A stretch of 64,000 nt of DNA from Pseudisothecium myosuroides (lineage: Eukaryota; Streptophyta; Bryopsida; Hypnales; Lembophyllaceae). Shown one piece after another: positions 1 through 11,120 of this stretch; the first letter of the stretch is position 1, and each line of letters starts with the position of its first letter. The translations under genes were made by a program, and so were the position numbers. The DNA lies in the NCBI GenBank assembly GCA_951799445.1, contig OX637293.1:4340001-4404000 (forward strand), in the 5' to 3' direction. The notes beneath the pieces were generated by a model. It did not search any database. It worked only from the letters and a program-made list of their open reading frames with translations, and was not told the origin of the DNA.

Positions 1-505
1 AGAATTTTGAATGGTCATCAACGTACACTTACAGCTTCATAACAGAGTCTTGAGAAATAGGATCGAAAAAAACGCGGTCTAAGTTAAGGCGATTGTAAAC
101 AGAAGACACTATCAAAATGTTTTCCGGAAACAATGGAATCAACAAATACCGCACTATTTTGCTTTCTTTTTAACATCAGCAATCATACCACGAAGCAAGA
201 CATCGTACACCGAAATGAAAAACTATTTGCTAATCGCCTTTAATCATGACCATTGCCTGCATAACTTACAAGGGATCAAGAACGACTCCATGAACTGATG
301 CAACATCTTGAATAGCAAATTATTCGATTCTCCAAAAACAGCGACAGTTTCTGAAAGAGAAGATAGCGAAGGATTGAGATACCGATAGGAGAAAGGATGA
401 AGAGCGGCGACCAAGTGCGGCCATGGCTGCCAAGTCTGAAGCAATTCAAGGTCGCTCATAGCGACCAAGTAGCAAACCGTAGCTCATGTAGGATTCGTGA
501 GCCTT

Positions 506-940
506 GAACAGCCTCCACCCATTCCCTAGAAACAAGGCTGGGCAAATGGGTTGGCCCGTGCCCGGTAGCTTCCGTCCCCCATCCATTCACGGGGAAGTAA
601 ACACGTCAAAACAAGACAAACGCATGCACTAATGCCTTGTCGTAAGAAAGAGTCAATTAAAATGCTAATTGAATTTAAAAAAATAAAAAAAATGGCCCAC
701 AAACCAAATCAAGTCAATGAAATGCATTTAGTGACTTGGAAGAATGAAGAACAAACCCGACAGGATCAAGCCTGGGTCAAAGCGTGGTGGGAACAGGGAG
801 TTGGCGTTTGGAGAGTTCATTTTGGAATGACCGGTCTTCTTTTGTCCTTGGCTGGGTCAGCGGTGGACCACTTTTTCTTGGCCATCCATGCCCAAGTCTT
901 GCCCGGAGAGCTTCCCCATGAATGGGTGGAGATGCTCTGA
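506..940. mobile_element. Candidate MITE with imperfect terminal inverted repeats
   Basis: The left end (CCTCCACCCATTC near 511-523) and the inverted right end (GAGCATCTCCACCCATTC read on the minus strand near 923-940) match, and further inside both arms carry an AGCTTCC block and a CATCCAT/CATGGATGG block. The piece is less AT-rich than its surroundings. A 102-codon frame at 632-940 lies wholly inside it and resembles nothing known. GAGCATC-type ends are common in plant MITEs of the PIF/Harbinger type, but no clean target duplication is visible, so the class is uncertain. Confidence 0.4.
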
Positions 941-960
941 AAGCCCTTTGCGGCCGTAGA

Positions 961-2064
961 GTATATTATGAATTTGGTGGTATTTGATTAGAAAAACATT
1001 GACCAAATATTTTTCAATACAAACAAAATTAATGATCATGATACAATAGTACATAAATAACAATGTATCACAATTCATATATTAAAAAAAAATTGAAACA
1101 CAATTGAAGAATCATAAGGGTCACAAAGGAAATTTTTGATAAAATAGTTTTCATCCAACATAAAGACATCTTGTGAAATTCTTCATTTTTCAATTGAAAT
1201 TTAGATGGGTTATAATAAATTTGAATGTTTTTTTTTCCATATTCCCTAAAGAAATTCCTAAGGAAATAAAATATCTTTAAAATATAGACCTCTAATGAAT
1301 TTTTGAAGAAAAAGTAAAGAAAATTCCTATCAAATACAAAAATACACTTTAAAACTTTGAAAATTTCAAAATTGGTGTAAATTAGAAAATGGAGTATCAA
1401 TGTAAAAACCAATTTATCATAACATTTTTTGTTTAGGAACATTCATTTGTTGAATATGTAAAATTTTATAATTTTAAGTTAATTGAAATGAAATAATCTT
1501 TACTACTAATGTTTAAAAAAAAATTGTACCCAACTACCAATAATGTAGACAAATTTTAGATAGGCATAAGTAGACTCATCTAACAAAGTATTGAAAGGAA
1601 CACTACAATACAATACACTAATTTATTACCATCATACTATTTATATTATTAGGAAAGATGTCTCTAATTAAATTTAGGTCCACTTTACATTGGAGACCAA
1701 GTGAAGAAAATAAAACTTTATTGCTGCTCCATTAGCAAAGAGCTTAGAAATGGTTCAACTTAACCAATGAAAGTGCTCAATTTTTTTTTTTGGTCCCTAG
1801 TGATAAACAACCCTTAGTAGTATATAATGAAATATTACTATATTGTATCATTTTCCAAATTAAAAAAAATCAAAGTGATTTTGTATTTAATGTACAAATA
1901 CCAATAACATTTACACCCCTCTAATGGTAAAGTAGGCTGTCTTGAAATCAATAATAGCTAGCTTTGAAAAAAATTCTAAAAAGATTTGATTTGCTTGCAT
2001 TTGATTGGCTCACACTTGATTAGAAAAAAGTTGTAAAGGTAGTTGTTTTAGGTGAACCTATGAG
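961..2064. other. AT-rich intergenic DNA, no gene seen
   Basis: This stretch is strongly AT-rich with A and T runs. The only open frames are short, low-complexity and rich in Phe, Lys, Ile and Asn, as expected from chance frames in AT-rich DNA. No RNA gene or clear transposon end was recognised. Confidence 0.6.
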
Positions 2065-2232
2065 ACAAGGATGGAGTTCAGATGAAAAATCCACATTTAT
2101 ATTGCATAAAAAATTCATTCTTGAAGATTTTCTTTTTCTTTTTTTTGCATACTTCCTCATCCTTGTTTTTGCACATACTAAACTCAATTTCTGAAGGAAT
2201 TCCCCATATCCTACAGGCTGAAAGGCTTAACT
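2065..2232 (+). repeat. Dispersed repeat, copy 1
   Basis: About 165 bp here is repeated in the same orientation at 6355-6526. Both copies share an AGATGAAAAATCCACATT segment, a T-rich run before GCAT, the CTTCCTC block, the CTCAATTTCT block and CCCATATCCTACAGGCTG. The copies are clearly diverged. No terminal inverted repeat was seen, so the class is unknown. Confidence 0.7.
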
Positions 2233-2597
2233 GTATATGGTATTCCTTCCTCAGTGTCACTAAATTCCCCCTCACTGATAGTACAAATTAGTGTAAATAT
2301 TAGTGTGAGATCGCCAGATCGGACATCTTGCCCATGATACGTGACGTCCCTCGCGGTTCTTGCAGCCGCCAATAGTGTTAACCTGCCGGTCTTCTTCAAT
2401 GCCTTGCTGGACTCTCTGTGAACGTCTTGGGAATTTCTGGTGAATTTCTTCGGTCTGACATGCTACGCCCCCATAGTGTTTAATGCGGTGCATATATAGA
2501 TTGAACTCAACTTATTAAATAACTTATCCGCATTGAGTCTTCACCCATTCAAGCTCTCAGTACTACGTTCGTTATGGAGCGGATCTGCATTAGAGCC

Positions 2598-2616
2598 TTT
2601 TTTTTTTTTTTTTTTT
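2598..2616 (+). repeat. Poly(T) tract, 19 bases
   Basis: An uninterrupted run of 19 T residues follows GAGCC. It could be the tail of a retroposed sequence on the minus strand or simple slippage. No flanking duplication was found. Confidence 0.85.
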
Positions 2617-3145
2617 GGCACGAATGATGAGAACCTTGCTTGTGAAGCTAAAGTCCTCGCAGGGAGATCTGTTGATGAATGATGAACAACATCTCTTACT
2701 AGTTATGCTTGACGGAAGGATTCCTAGTTTCAGTTGGAATGAAAGCTTCTTCACGAAGGAAGCTCTCACAAAGTGATGGAGGGTATGGAGTTCAGGTTTT
2801 AGGCAACGGTGAACTTCGAGGCAGTCGGCTTTGAAACAGGTCGTCGTTGTGTAGTTACGGATTGATCAAGAGTTGTGCGAGCTTGCGTTGTGTTGTTTTT
2901 GGGTTTTTTTCGTATGAGGAGAAGCTTGGAGTATTCCATGATGAGCTTGCTTTCCACTTGCGATTTAGAAAAGAAATTGGGTGGGCCAGTCGCTGGCCGG
3001 ACTCTGTCTCTTGTTTTTGCTTCACGAGATCATATGGTTTGCTGGTAGTTGCCAATTGACGCTGTTTCCTTATGGTTTAATTCTGCGAATAACTTGTTGT
3101 TCTGTAAGAGGAATCACAATCAAGCTTACGCCAGCTGATGCGATT

Positions 3146-3154
3146 TTAGGGTTT
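3146..3154 (-). promoter_or_regulatory. Telobox (AAACCCTAA on the minus strand)
   Basis: TTAGGGTTT lies about ten bases upstream of the ATG at 3164. This motif is a known plant 5'-flank element, frequent near transcription starts of growth and translation genes and bound by Myb-type telobox factors. Its position directly before the start codon suggests it lies in the leader of the gene at 3164. Confidence 0.5.
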
Positions 3155-3163
3155 TGATTCGCC

Positions 3164-4522
3164 ATGGAGTCTCTTCCTGATCTCCATCCTGTGGTTCTGA
3201 AGTCCATTTCGTCGCCTCCATTCGAATATTGTGAGAAGGGACTCACATTCAGGGGCCATGCTCGAGAATCGATCGCTGACCTGAAGTGTTGGCTCTTTTC
3301 TAAGAGAAAGAACTCTCAACCGCTGGACAAGACCAAAGACTGGTGGATGGCTCAGTTGTTTCTGCACGGCATTCACGTCAGAAAAAGTATGCTCAAAGTG
3401 GACGTGATGGATGTTCTCAAAACTGCGGTCGGAGGAGGGTTGAATGGTCCTCCTGAGGACATTCTCCAGCTGGAGAAAGATCTGGAGCGGAAGTTTCTAT
3501 TAGAGAATGCGGAGGCGAGGGACAAGGAATACGAAGCCTTAAGTGAGGGGGAACGAGCTGCGAAGTACAGCGAACGGTATCTGAGGGAGAAATTCTTCAA
3601 TGGCACAAACGATGAGAACGTGCTTGTTCTTCGCTTGCATAATGCGTGGTTAGCAACGGAAGTGCATGCCGCGGCCAGAAAGCTGGGCTTGCACTCTGAG
3701 GACGCTTCCGCGTCTCGTCGTCGGCAATTGCTCATTGTTGGCAAGGACAAACTAAATGTTCTTGAGGAAGTTTCGATTTGGGAACAGGAATTTCATGTGT
3801 GGAATGAGAAAAGGAAAGCTGCGAAGCGACGGGAACGACGTGAGATCAGGAAGGCAAACCAAAGGTGGCGCCAGCAATATGAGGCTGTTGGAGTGGGAAG
3901 CTTTGAAGATGTTGCAGGGGAGTGGGAGATTTAATGCCCCGCAATCTATAAACACTACGACCAGGGTCACCTGAGATACCGGAAATCTGATTACCGCAGC
4001 ATGTCGATTTACTTCGATGACTATGTTTCTGAAGAGGAGGATGTGTCTGAAGAGGAGGATGACGGATATGAGGATGAAGGAGAAAGCGACTCTGAGAAAA
4101 GTGTTGGACTCTCCGAAGGCGACTCACAGGAGGAAGCCAAAACTGAAGAGAGCAATGAGAGTCTCCCTCAGATGCTCTGTGCCAATTTTGACTTCGGCCT
4201 TTTGGTTGGGGTGATTCACTCAAGTGATGGTCTCCCTGCTCCGTCTTCATCTTTTCCTACACCGTGGGTGCCGTTCACTTGGCGAGGTCGAGAAGTCTTT
4301 GACGAGAGAGCCTACATCCTATACGAGAACGACACCGGATACTTGAAATTCGTGAGCAAGACACGCTTGAAGGGCGTCATCGAAGGATTGTCGTTTGTTG
4401 GACGTAAAGTCGACAATGTGCCAGGGAATCAGAGTGATAAGTGGGAGAACTACAGTCGCAAGGCATACGACCGTGAGAATGCCCTTAGATGGAGTGGTCG
4501 GCATTGGCGTCAATGGGATTAG
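3164..4522 (+). CDS. Unrecognised protein; one reading frame interrupted by a single TAA
   Basis: I do not recognise this protein. The ATG at 3164 has a good plant context (GCCATGG). The first part is 256 codons, with a Trp-rich stretch around residues 55-60 (KDWWMAQLF), a charged helical middle (residues about 100-150) and a basic segment near residue 220 (KRKAAKRRERREIRK) that could be a nuclear localisation signal. A TAA at 3932-3934 ends it. The same frame then stays open for 22 more codons into a second part, from ATG 4001 to TAG at 4520-4522, with an acidic Glu/Asp/Ser tract and a Trp- and Tyr-containing C-terminus (WRGREVFDERAYILYEN). Shared frame and good composition on both sides suggest one 452-codon gene with a nonsense codon, but two separate proteins or a small intron removing the stop are possible. 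No transposase or enzyme motif was recognised. Confidence 0.55.
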
Positions 4523-4888
4523 GAATCTCCACTGTGGACAAATTTGGGTTGGGATGTCGGTGGATGCATGTGCATAATCCTGCTATTTTCAGTTCTGCAT
4601 CGCTTGATAATCCTTATGGCTCTGATTAAACTATGACCGGAATGAGTTTTACACTTTTGATGTCTTACTTGATTGCCACTCAGTAATTCCAAACACTTGC
4701 GACTCTTAAACATTCATCTCCCCAAGAGCAAAACAACGCCATGGCGTATTTACTGAAGGCAATGCAACTTACCTATCGGAGGGCACATTGTAAAGCTCAT
4801 AAGCTAGCTACAATTCTAGTTCTACATAGTTTGTACTGTGGATCATCAAACAACGTGATGCTTACTTACAAGAGATCACATCAATCAC

Positions 4889-4940
4889 ACTTAAAATCTG
4901 CAAGTAAGTTAAAAAAACCACTTACTTGCAGATTTTAAGT
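4889..4940. repeat. Perfect 21-bp inverted repeat with 10-base loop
   Basis: Bases 4889-4909 and 4920-4940 are exact reverse complements, separated by the A-rich loop 4910-4919. The stem is too short for a typical plant microRNA precursor. It could be a relic of a fold-back element or a transcript-end hairpin for the gene ending at 4522. Confidence 0.85.
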
Positions 4941-6354
4941 TCCAGCTCTTTCCTCTAATGCGCTCGTAGACTTGCAAGGGTCTAATTTCACTTAACATAT
5001 TAAAATGTGAGTGGCTTAAATTGTGCTGGTTTTTTAGTTGAAGTGGTCCATGTTAACGAAAGCGTCCACAGATAATGTGGATATCGTCCTCAATTTGAGA
5101 ATTCAGTCCATGTGTAGGTTGAATTCAAGATTTAACTTCTCCAACTGGATTTCAAAATGAATGAGCCAATCAGCTTTACAGTGTTGACTATGAGACTTGT
5201 GAAGTTAATATTCAAGCAGGAGCTACATTGTTGGTTCTGCATCGATTGGGCTAAGCTAGCTGAAAGTCCATGGAAATCTATTCTCAGGGGATGACCTTGG
5301 AGGCAAAGGTTGAGGGGTGATTGAGGGTATTCCATCGGATTTTCTCTTCAGATCGTAAACCTGATCATGCGCTGGATTGTTAGAATGTTAGCACGAATTC
5401 TCCTCGACCTTGAATGTCTGCTAGCCCGGGATCCATGGCTAGTCTCGAGATTGGATCGTCTCAAGCCAAGGTTGTGCCTATGAACTATTGAAGTATTGAT
5501 TGGTTGTTTACTTCCAACCACGAGAACCCATTTCAGTTGAAGTAATGTATAAATCATTGCCTTGCAAATAACAATGTAGAAAATAAAAGAGAACAAATTT
5601 TGGTGTAAACTTCCTCCTTTTGTTGCCTCCCATCCAGATTGATTCTTACTCTCCCTTCATCTCCGACAATTCTACAGAAAATAAAGAGAACAAAGTGTAT
5701 GCCAAGTTGGAGGTAGCAAGCACCTACCATATACAGGACAATCATCAGAGCACTTCAGAAATATATTTAATTTGTGTCAAATTGGAGTTTGGAAGTATGT
5801 ACCGTAGGAGGTTACTGTGTATGTTCTTATTATCAATATAGTTCACAAGTGGTTGAGTACATTGGATAGGGTAGTGACCACAGTCTAATTTATGCCGCAA
5901 GTTGGAGTTTGGAAGTTTCTACCGTAACTTAGATCATAAATGGATCAATGTGATTTTGTTGGATAGGTAGACACTGAGTCATGGCCACGTCGACAGTTCC
6001 AGCGCTTTCCGCAGTTCCTTTAGGTAAAATTTCCTCCTCAAGTAAAATCAACTGGCACATTTGGCAGTCTGTAAGTACTGCAATGTAGATTTCCTCTGTC
6101 CGCCACGGCAGCAACTTCGAATACAAGGCAGAATTCAGTCTTATATCTTGGAAAGTAGAAGTACCTATTTCCAACAAACCCCCATGATGGCTTTTTAGGG
6201 TGACCTATTGTTGACAACAATTGGATGCAATGTTGGATGCACTGTTCATTGAAGAAGATTCTTTGTTTGTACTTTCTCATCCACTCATTTCTCTTCCCTC
6301 CTTGCTTAGGGAGAAGTGCCAAAGCTAACCGTAATAGATGAGTCTAGGAGACTA

Positions 6355-6526
6355 GAATGGGTCCAGATGAAAAATCCACATTAATATTGAATAAAATGTT
6401 CATTCTTGAGAAAAAAATCTTTTTTTTTTGCATTCTTCCTCGTCCTTATGTTTGCGCACATTATGTTTGCACATATTGAGCTCAATTTCTCAACGAATTT
6501 CCCATATCCTACAGGCTGAAATGCTT
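6355..6526 (+). repeat. Dispersed repeat, copy 2
   Basis: This is a diverged same-strand copy of 2065-2232, sharing the AGATGAAAAATCCACATT start region and the CCCATATCCTACAGGCTG end. An extra short duplication (TTATGTTTGC, twice near 6450-6475) distinguishes it. Confidence 0.7.
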
Positions 6527-7478
6527 GTTGTCGGAAACAGGTACCTCTACCTTATCCGTCATAAATGAAAGGGGAATGCTCGGTATTGTCGGTAAGTGAA
6601 TATTTAAGTGTCTAATCTACAACTGGGGCAGGTTCTGTCTCCTTGGGGTTCAGAGAAGGATCGACGATCGGATGGCCAAGAACAACCAAGGTGGAATTTG
6701 TCTATTTTGTCCTTTGGAGTGAGCCAGTGTGAGTGTGTCACTGTGTATGTGACTCCTGCTGTTGTTGACTTGGGTTCTGTAACTCATTTTTCCATTCTTT
6801 GCAATTGAAATTTTCATTTTCATTTGCGCCAAACAATCAAATACAACCCCCACCCCTCACCCCCCGTCTAATCTGGTCAGTTTGTTTGTCCCAAACCGTG
6901 TTAAAGTGAATGATTGATCATGGCGCTCAGATATACCGGTTAAAAAATTCTAAGTTGCGACTAATTAAAAAAGTCGTCTGACAAAAATACACGTGCTAAG
7001 GAATCCTACTGTAGAGGGCACCCCCAACAATGGTGGAGGATTGAACGGAACTCCCCGTGCAAAATGAAGGTACGTGATTGTACATGTGGAGTACAGTACA
7101 GTCTGTTTGAGTCTGTACTGGCAAAGTATAAGCTTGATCTTCTGGGTCGTGGTCTTTACAGATTCAGACAGATCTGCTTGGAGTGCCTGCTCTTCCGGGA
7201 ACTAGATTCTTGCAGGCAAGGTGTTGGAGTGGCCTTGCAGTCCCGGTACACTGATTGTTGATCGCGTGAGTTCTCTCGGAAAGTTTAGATGCATCATTCT
7301 GCTTCAGCTCTTCTGACTTCGAATTAGCAATTTGATGGGCTTTGATGGTCTGACTGGCAGTCTGATCACTCTGATGGTCGATCGCATCATGGATAGACTT
7401 TTATCCCTCGTTTCCCTCCATGAGCTCAAATGTCAATATTGATGAAAAGAGCTGTCTTGTGCAGATTTATAATAATCC

Positions 7479-9994
7479 ATGGCGAAGAGAGCGCTGCTGG
7501 TGCCAGGGTTGCAACTACCCTGGTACCGAATCAGAGCTCAAAGGTTGTGTCAACGATGTCGCGGCCATGCGCACCATACTGACCAGTCATTTCGGATTTG
7601 ATGAGGCTGACATTGTGGTCCTTGTGGACACCGATGAGAATGCCGAGCAGCCTACTCATGCCAACATTTTGTCCAAACTGCAGGGCCTTATTTCAGGTGC
7701 TGAACCGAGACATCTTGGTGTTCCATTTCAGTGGCCATGGAACACGGGTGAGGGATGCCAACCTTAATCAACTTCTTGCTCTAATTTCCTCTGGATCGAT
7801 CCCTTCATGGTTGAAGATCTGCGTTTTGTACTCTGTTTTTGTAAGGCATGAACCCATGTACGATACATGAAATTGGTGCCCATAGTGATAGCTTACACCG
7901 TGGCACTGGCGCGGTTTTAAGTTGTCCGACCAGAGCCCTAGTTTGCGCAGCTGACCGACAAATCAATCCACTTGTCCTGGATTTTGGTCAACGCTGAGGT
8001 TTTCAGTTGGGTCACTCGTAGCCAGTCTAATGTAAGTAGTTGTTATAATTTTGATTGAAAGTCCTAGTTTTCCAAGCTTGGGGCATTTCAATGTCACATA
8101 TCGGGCGCTCTGAAATTCGCCATTGTAATGAATATTACCAGTTTTTGATTCACCTTGCATCGATAACTAGAGTTCGTCTCGTGAAGAGATTTTAGAGCTG
8201 ACGGTTCGGTTCATTGATCTTGAATCTTGGTACATTTTTGTCAGATTCCAGCCGAGGCCGGCGACGAAGATAACACAGGAGGCGATTGTGCCTACCGACT
8301 CGAATATCCTTACAGGTCGATCATCATCTTTGAGCTCCATCGTGTCATAAACACCAGTACTTGACATTGTCTGATGATTTTAGACAGCTAGGTCATGATA
8401 GTTTATATTCAAGAAAGGCCACCAGGCTAACTGGTTTGTAGCCGACTCTTTTCTTCACTCATTTTTCTAGCCCTTGAGATCTTCCAGATGACGACTTTCG
8501 CGACTTAGTGAAGCAGATACCGGAAGGGGTTAAGTTCACTTTCATGTCAGATTCTTGTCACAGTGGAGGACTCATTGACGAAACGAAGGAACAGATTGGC
8601 GATGCTGAAGAAAGGTATGAGCAAGAGCAATCATCAGTATCCGAAAGGGCGGCCAAGGAAATGTCGGCGGAAGCGCTGACCCTAAGGCTCAGCGAGCGCT
8701 CAGGGCATCCAGTGGAAGTTGGGAACATCCGTACCACGCTTTTCAAATGATATTTTTGGCGAGGACGCCAATCTCACTCTATCAAGATGTTTGAAAATCT
8801 CGTGCTTCTCCAGATCAATGAGGTGAATTTCTATATCCATTTCACAACTCTCGATTCCTCATGTCACTACTACAACATATTCGGTCTTGCTGAAAGAGAC
8901 GTCAAATAACCAGTGCCCCGGAGGTTGAAATATCTCGTTGTTTGCTATATTGGTTTTCTAATGTCTTCCCAACTGGGATATTTGGGACTTGTCTTACAGT
9001 GTATGTGCGTTATGTAGTCAAATCTAATGGGAATGCTCTACTATCGTTAGAAATTGAGAACCTCATTGGTCAAATAGGCAAATTTCAAATGAAATTGACC
9101 CAGAGTCTATCCCCCAACTGAAATCCAGAGCTAGACATTTACTTCTTGTAAGATCTCTAGGCATTTGATCGTCGCAATTTTGGTGCTTAGAAATACGACA
9201 TGAGCATATAGCAGCGTTACATAGGCCTCTGCATTCAAAGATGCTATTCTAGTGGCGTTGTGCTGACCACCACCTGCACGAAGCTTGAAGTGCACGCGTG
9301 CATATGCCCTTTTGACATTATGTTGATGCCTGTGACTCCAGCTTTGCACTTCCAACTTCACAGCTTGATTATTAAAAGCTGAAGAATCCCTTGGCAAAGT
9401 GGGCACGTTGATGTTCACAGATATGTGGCCAAAATGAAGCACCTGGGCAATTCCTTAATCCATTCGTTCATCCAAAACTGTGCCAAAAACTTCTTGTAAC
9501 AAAGGATTGTTACCAGTAAATTTCATATGGTGGTCGTGTATGTTCTCTGAGGTTCTCTGTGTTGTGTTAACTAACAGGAAGAAGTCGACTCAGAGCGGGC
9601 GGGAAAAGTTTCTGCCCTGGCTGTAGAGTTTCTGCACTCGAAGATTGCAGATGACCCAGATACGTACTTGGCCCCAACTCAAAGCGTCGGGGTGTATCGT
9701 ACACGTTCGCAAAGGACTGCGGTGGAGGCTGAGGATGTGGGCATCCTACTGAGCGGTTGCCAATCCCACGAGCTCTCTTCAGATATGAATCCCACCGGTG
9801 ATCCCGCAGATGCCTATGGAGCTTTCAGCAAAGCAATTGAAACGGTTCTGAATCAATCGGAGACGACGCCCCTCACTAATCGAGAGATGATTCTTGAGGT
9901 GCGCAAATGACTCCAGTCGCAAGGGATGACGCAGAATCCGTGCCTCTACTGCAATGACGAAAATACAGATGCCGTAACTTTCATATGTGACTAA
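7479..9994 (+). pseudogene. Type II metacaspase pseudogene (four exons)
   Basis: Metacaspases are Cys-His clan CD peptidases cleaving after Arg/Lys. Recognisable exons are 7479-7747, 8245-8315, 8488-8822 and 9578-9994, with GT-AG borders. Visible family motifs are MAKRALLV, GCNYPGT, GCVNDV, the catalytic-His motif FHFSGHGTR (His codon 7736-7738), PAEAGDEDNTG, the catalytic-Cys motif SDSCHSGGLIDE (Cys codon 8556-8558), IFGEDAN and GILLSGCQ. The frame is broken repeatedly: 4 extra bases at 7503-7506, a 2-base loss near 7705-7708, about 8 bases lost near 8280, a shift with TGA at 8748-8750, another shift near 8780, and an in-frame TGA at 9908-9910 just before the conserved C-terminal QSQGMTQNPCLYC block. 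The long p20-p10 linker and both catalytic halves place it in type II. Retained introns indicate a decayed gene duplicate and not a processed copy. Confidence 0.85.
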
Positions 9995-10378
9995 GTTAGT
10001 TTTGATGGGGAATATTGAGAGTTTGGGTTCTCCGTGCATGTAGCACGGTATGACCTCGCAATGAAGGCAAGCAGATGGCAGAGTCTCAATGCATTAAGCT
10101 TAATTAGCATGGTTGCTCATGGCCTTTGCTCTATTATCGCAACGTATCTTTGTCTAAATTGATTTCTTTTTTGCCTTCCAATTTTGCAACTACAATGCGC
10201 TATTCTATTTGCATTTGCAAAGAGGAAATCATTTAAAAGGATGGTGCTAGATTTATAAACCATCTTCGCTGTGTAGAACCGGAACGTGCAGGACAGTTGA
10301 AAGAAACAGCATCTTTACATGAGCACATTTGAATAAGGATTTACCTTGGTAGAATTTGTATCAGTTGTATCAGCCTCA

Positions 10379-10816
10379 GAGCATCCTCAATGCGACATCT
10401 GCGGACGCACTGCAACGGGAAGTTCTGCGTGGTTTACAGATAAGACTTGAAAACCGACCCAATGCTGACGGCACCTTCCACTCTACCTTCATGGGCTCGG
10501 CATTTCTTGGCTCTAGTTCGGCAAAAAATCGTCTTTTGCTGTGCCCTCCAAACTCCTCTGTACTCCTTGGTCAACAACAATAATAGCAACGCTTGAGTGT
10601 AGATTCCAACATAGATCTTCCTCCAAATCTTTTCCACCAACTGCTTCACCACCCGCTTCCCCCGCTTCTGTGTTTGCGCGGTTTGCAGTTTCAAATGTTG
10701 TTCAGTGCATTGAGGCGCCCACGACGCCGAAAGCCGCGGTGAAGAAAAGGGGACGGGAAAAGGGAACGGGATGTACCGTTGCAGAGTATTTCACGCATGT
10801 CGCATTGAGGATGCTC
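10379..10816. mobile_element. MITE with GAGCATCCTCAATGCGAC terminal inverted repeats, copy 1
   Basis: The left end GAGCATCCTCAATGCGACAT is matched in inverse by the right end at about 10797-10816. The element is flanked by TCA on both sides (10376-10378 and 10817-10819), a 3-bp target duplication. A diverged second copy of 433 bp lies at 50586-51018. Length, 3-bp duplication and GAGCATC ends fit non-autonomous PIF/Harbinger-type elements. It is unusually GC-rich for this neighbourhood, so it is probably the younger or less mutated copy. The open frames inside it are not convincing genes. Confidence 0.75.
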
Positions 10817-10890
10817 TCACTATGGATGTAGGAGAACACTATGTTGAAGGAGGTCTTGTTGACTAGGTAAACATGGCAGCCAAGGATCCT

Positions 10891-11120
10891 TTAACCCTTA
10901 AAGTACAAAGGAGTGACCCTCAAAATCATCCATTTGCATTACCGTGTGAATCATTGGCTTAAAAATTTGCAAAAGCGTTCATTGGAAGTCAAGCTACTGT
11001 AGAAGAGCTTCCCTTTTCACAACAAATTTTGAGGATGAATAGTTGCATTTTTGTCCTACACTATTTGATTCTTTGTCATCCATCGGCCATAGAATGCCTG
11101 CGTCCACATTTAAGGGTTAA
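10891..11120. mobile_element. 230-bp TTAA MITE, copy 1
   Basis: The ends are TTAACCCTTAAAG at 10891 and the inverse CTTTAAGGG-type end closing in TTAA at 11117-11120. A 228-bp copy with the same interior (GTGTGAATCATTG, CATTGGAAGTCAA, GATGAATAGTTGCATTT-like, CATCCATCGG) lies at 45847-46074, a truncated copy at 51589 and an inverted, interrupted copy at 61619-62069. TTAA target sites with CCC...GGG termini are the signature of piggyBac-like elements. No coding capacity. Confidence 0.75.

Larger units (their letters stand above)
4523..7478. other. Intergenic region, no convincing gene
   Basis: The stretch separates the unknown gene from the metacaspase relic. It holds a perfect hairpin (4889-4940), a dispersed repeat (6355-6526) and a diverged short direct repeat near 5776-5807 and 5897-5928 (both with TTGGAGTTTGGAAGT). 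Open frames are short and without recognisable domains. The last few hundred bases before 7479 are less AT-rich and probably correspond to the old metacaspase promoter and leader. Confidence 0.55.

Noticed and set aside
632..940. 102-codon frame
   Set aside because: It lies entirely within the candidate MITE at 506-940 and has no recognisable domain.
10891..11120. Assignment of the TTAA elements to PIF/Harbinger with TTA or TAA duplications
   Set aside because: Both sides show the full TTAA with CCC/GGG tips, and the empty site at 48836-48839 keeps one TTAA. Kept as an alternative, but less fitting.
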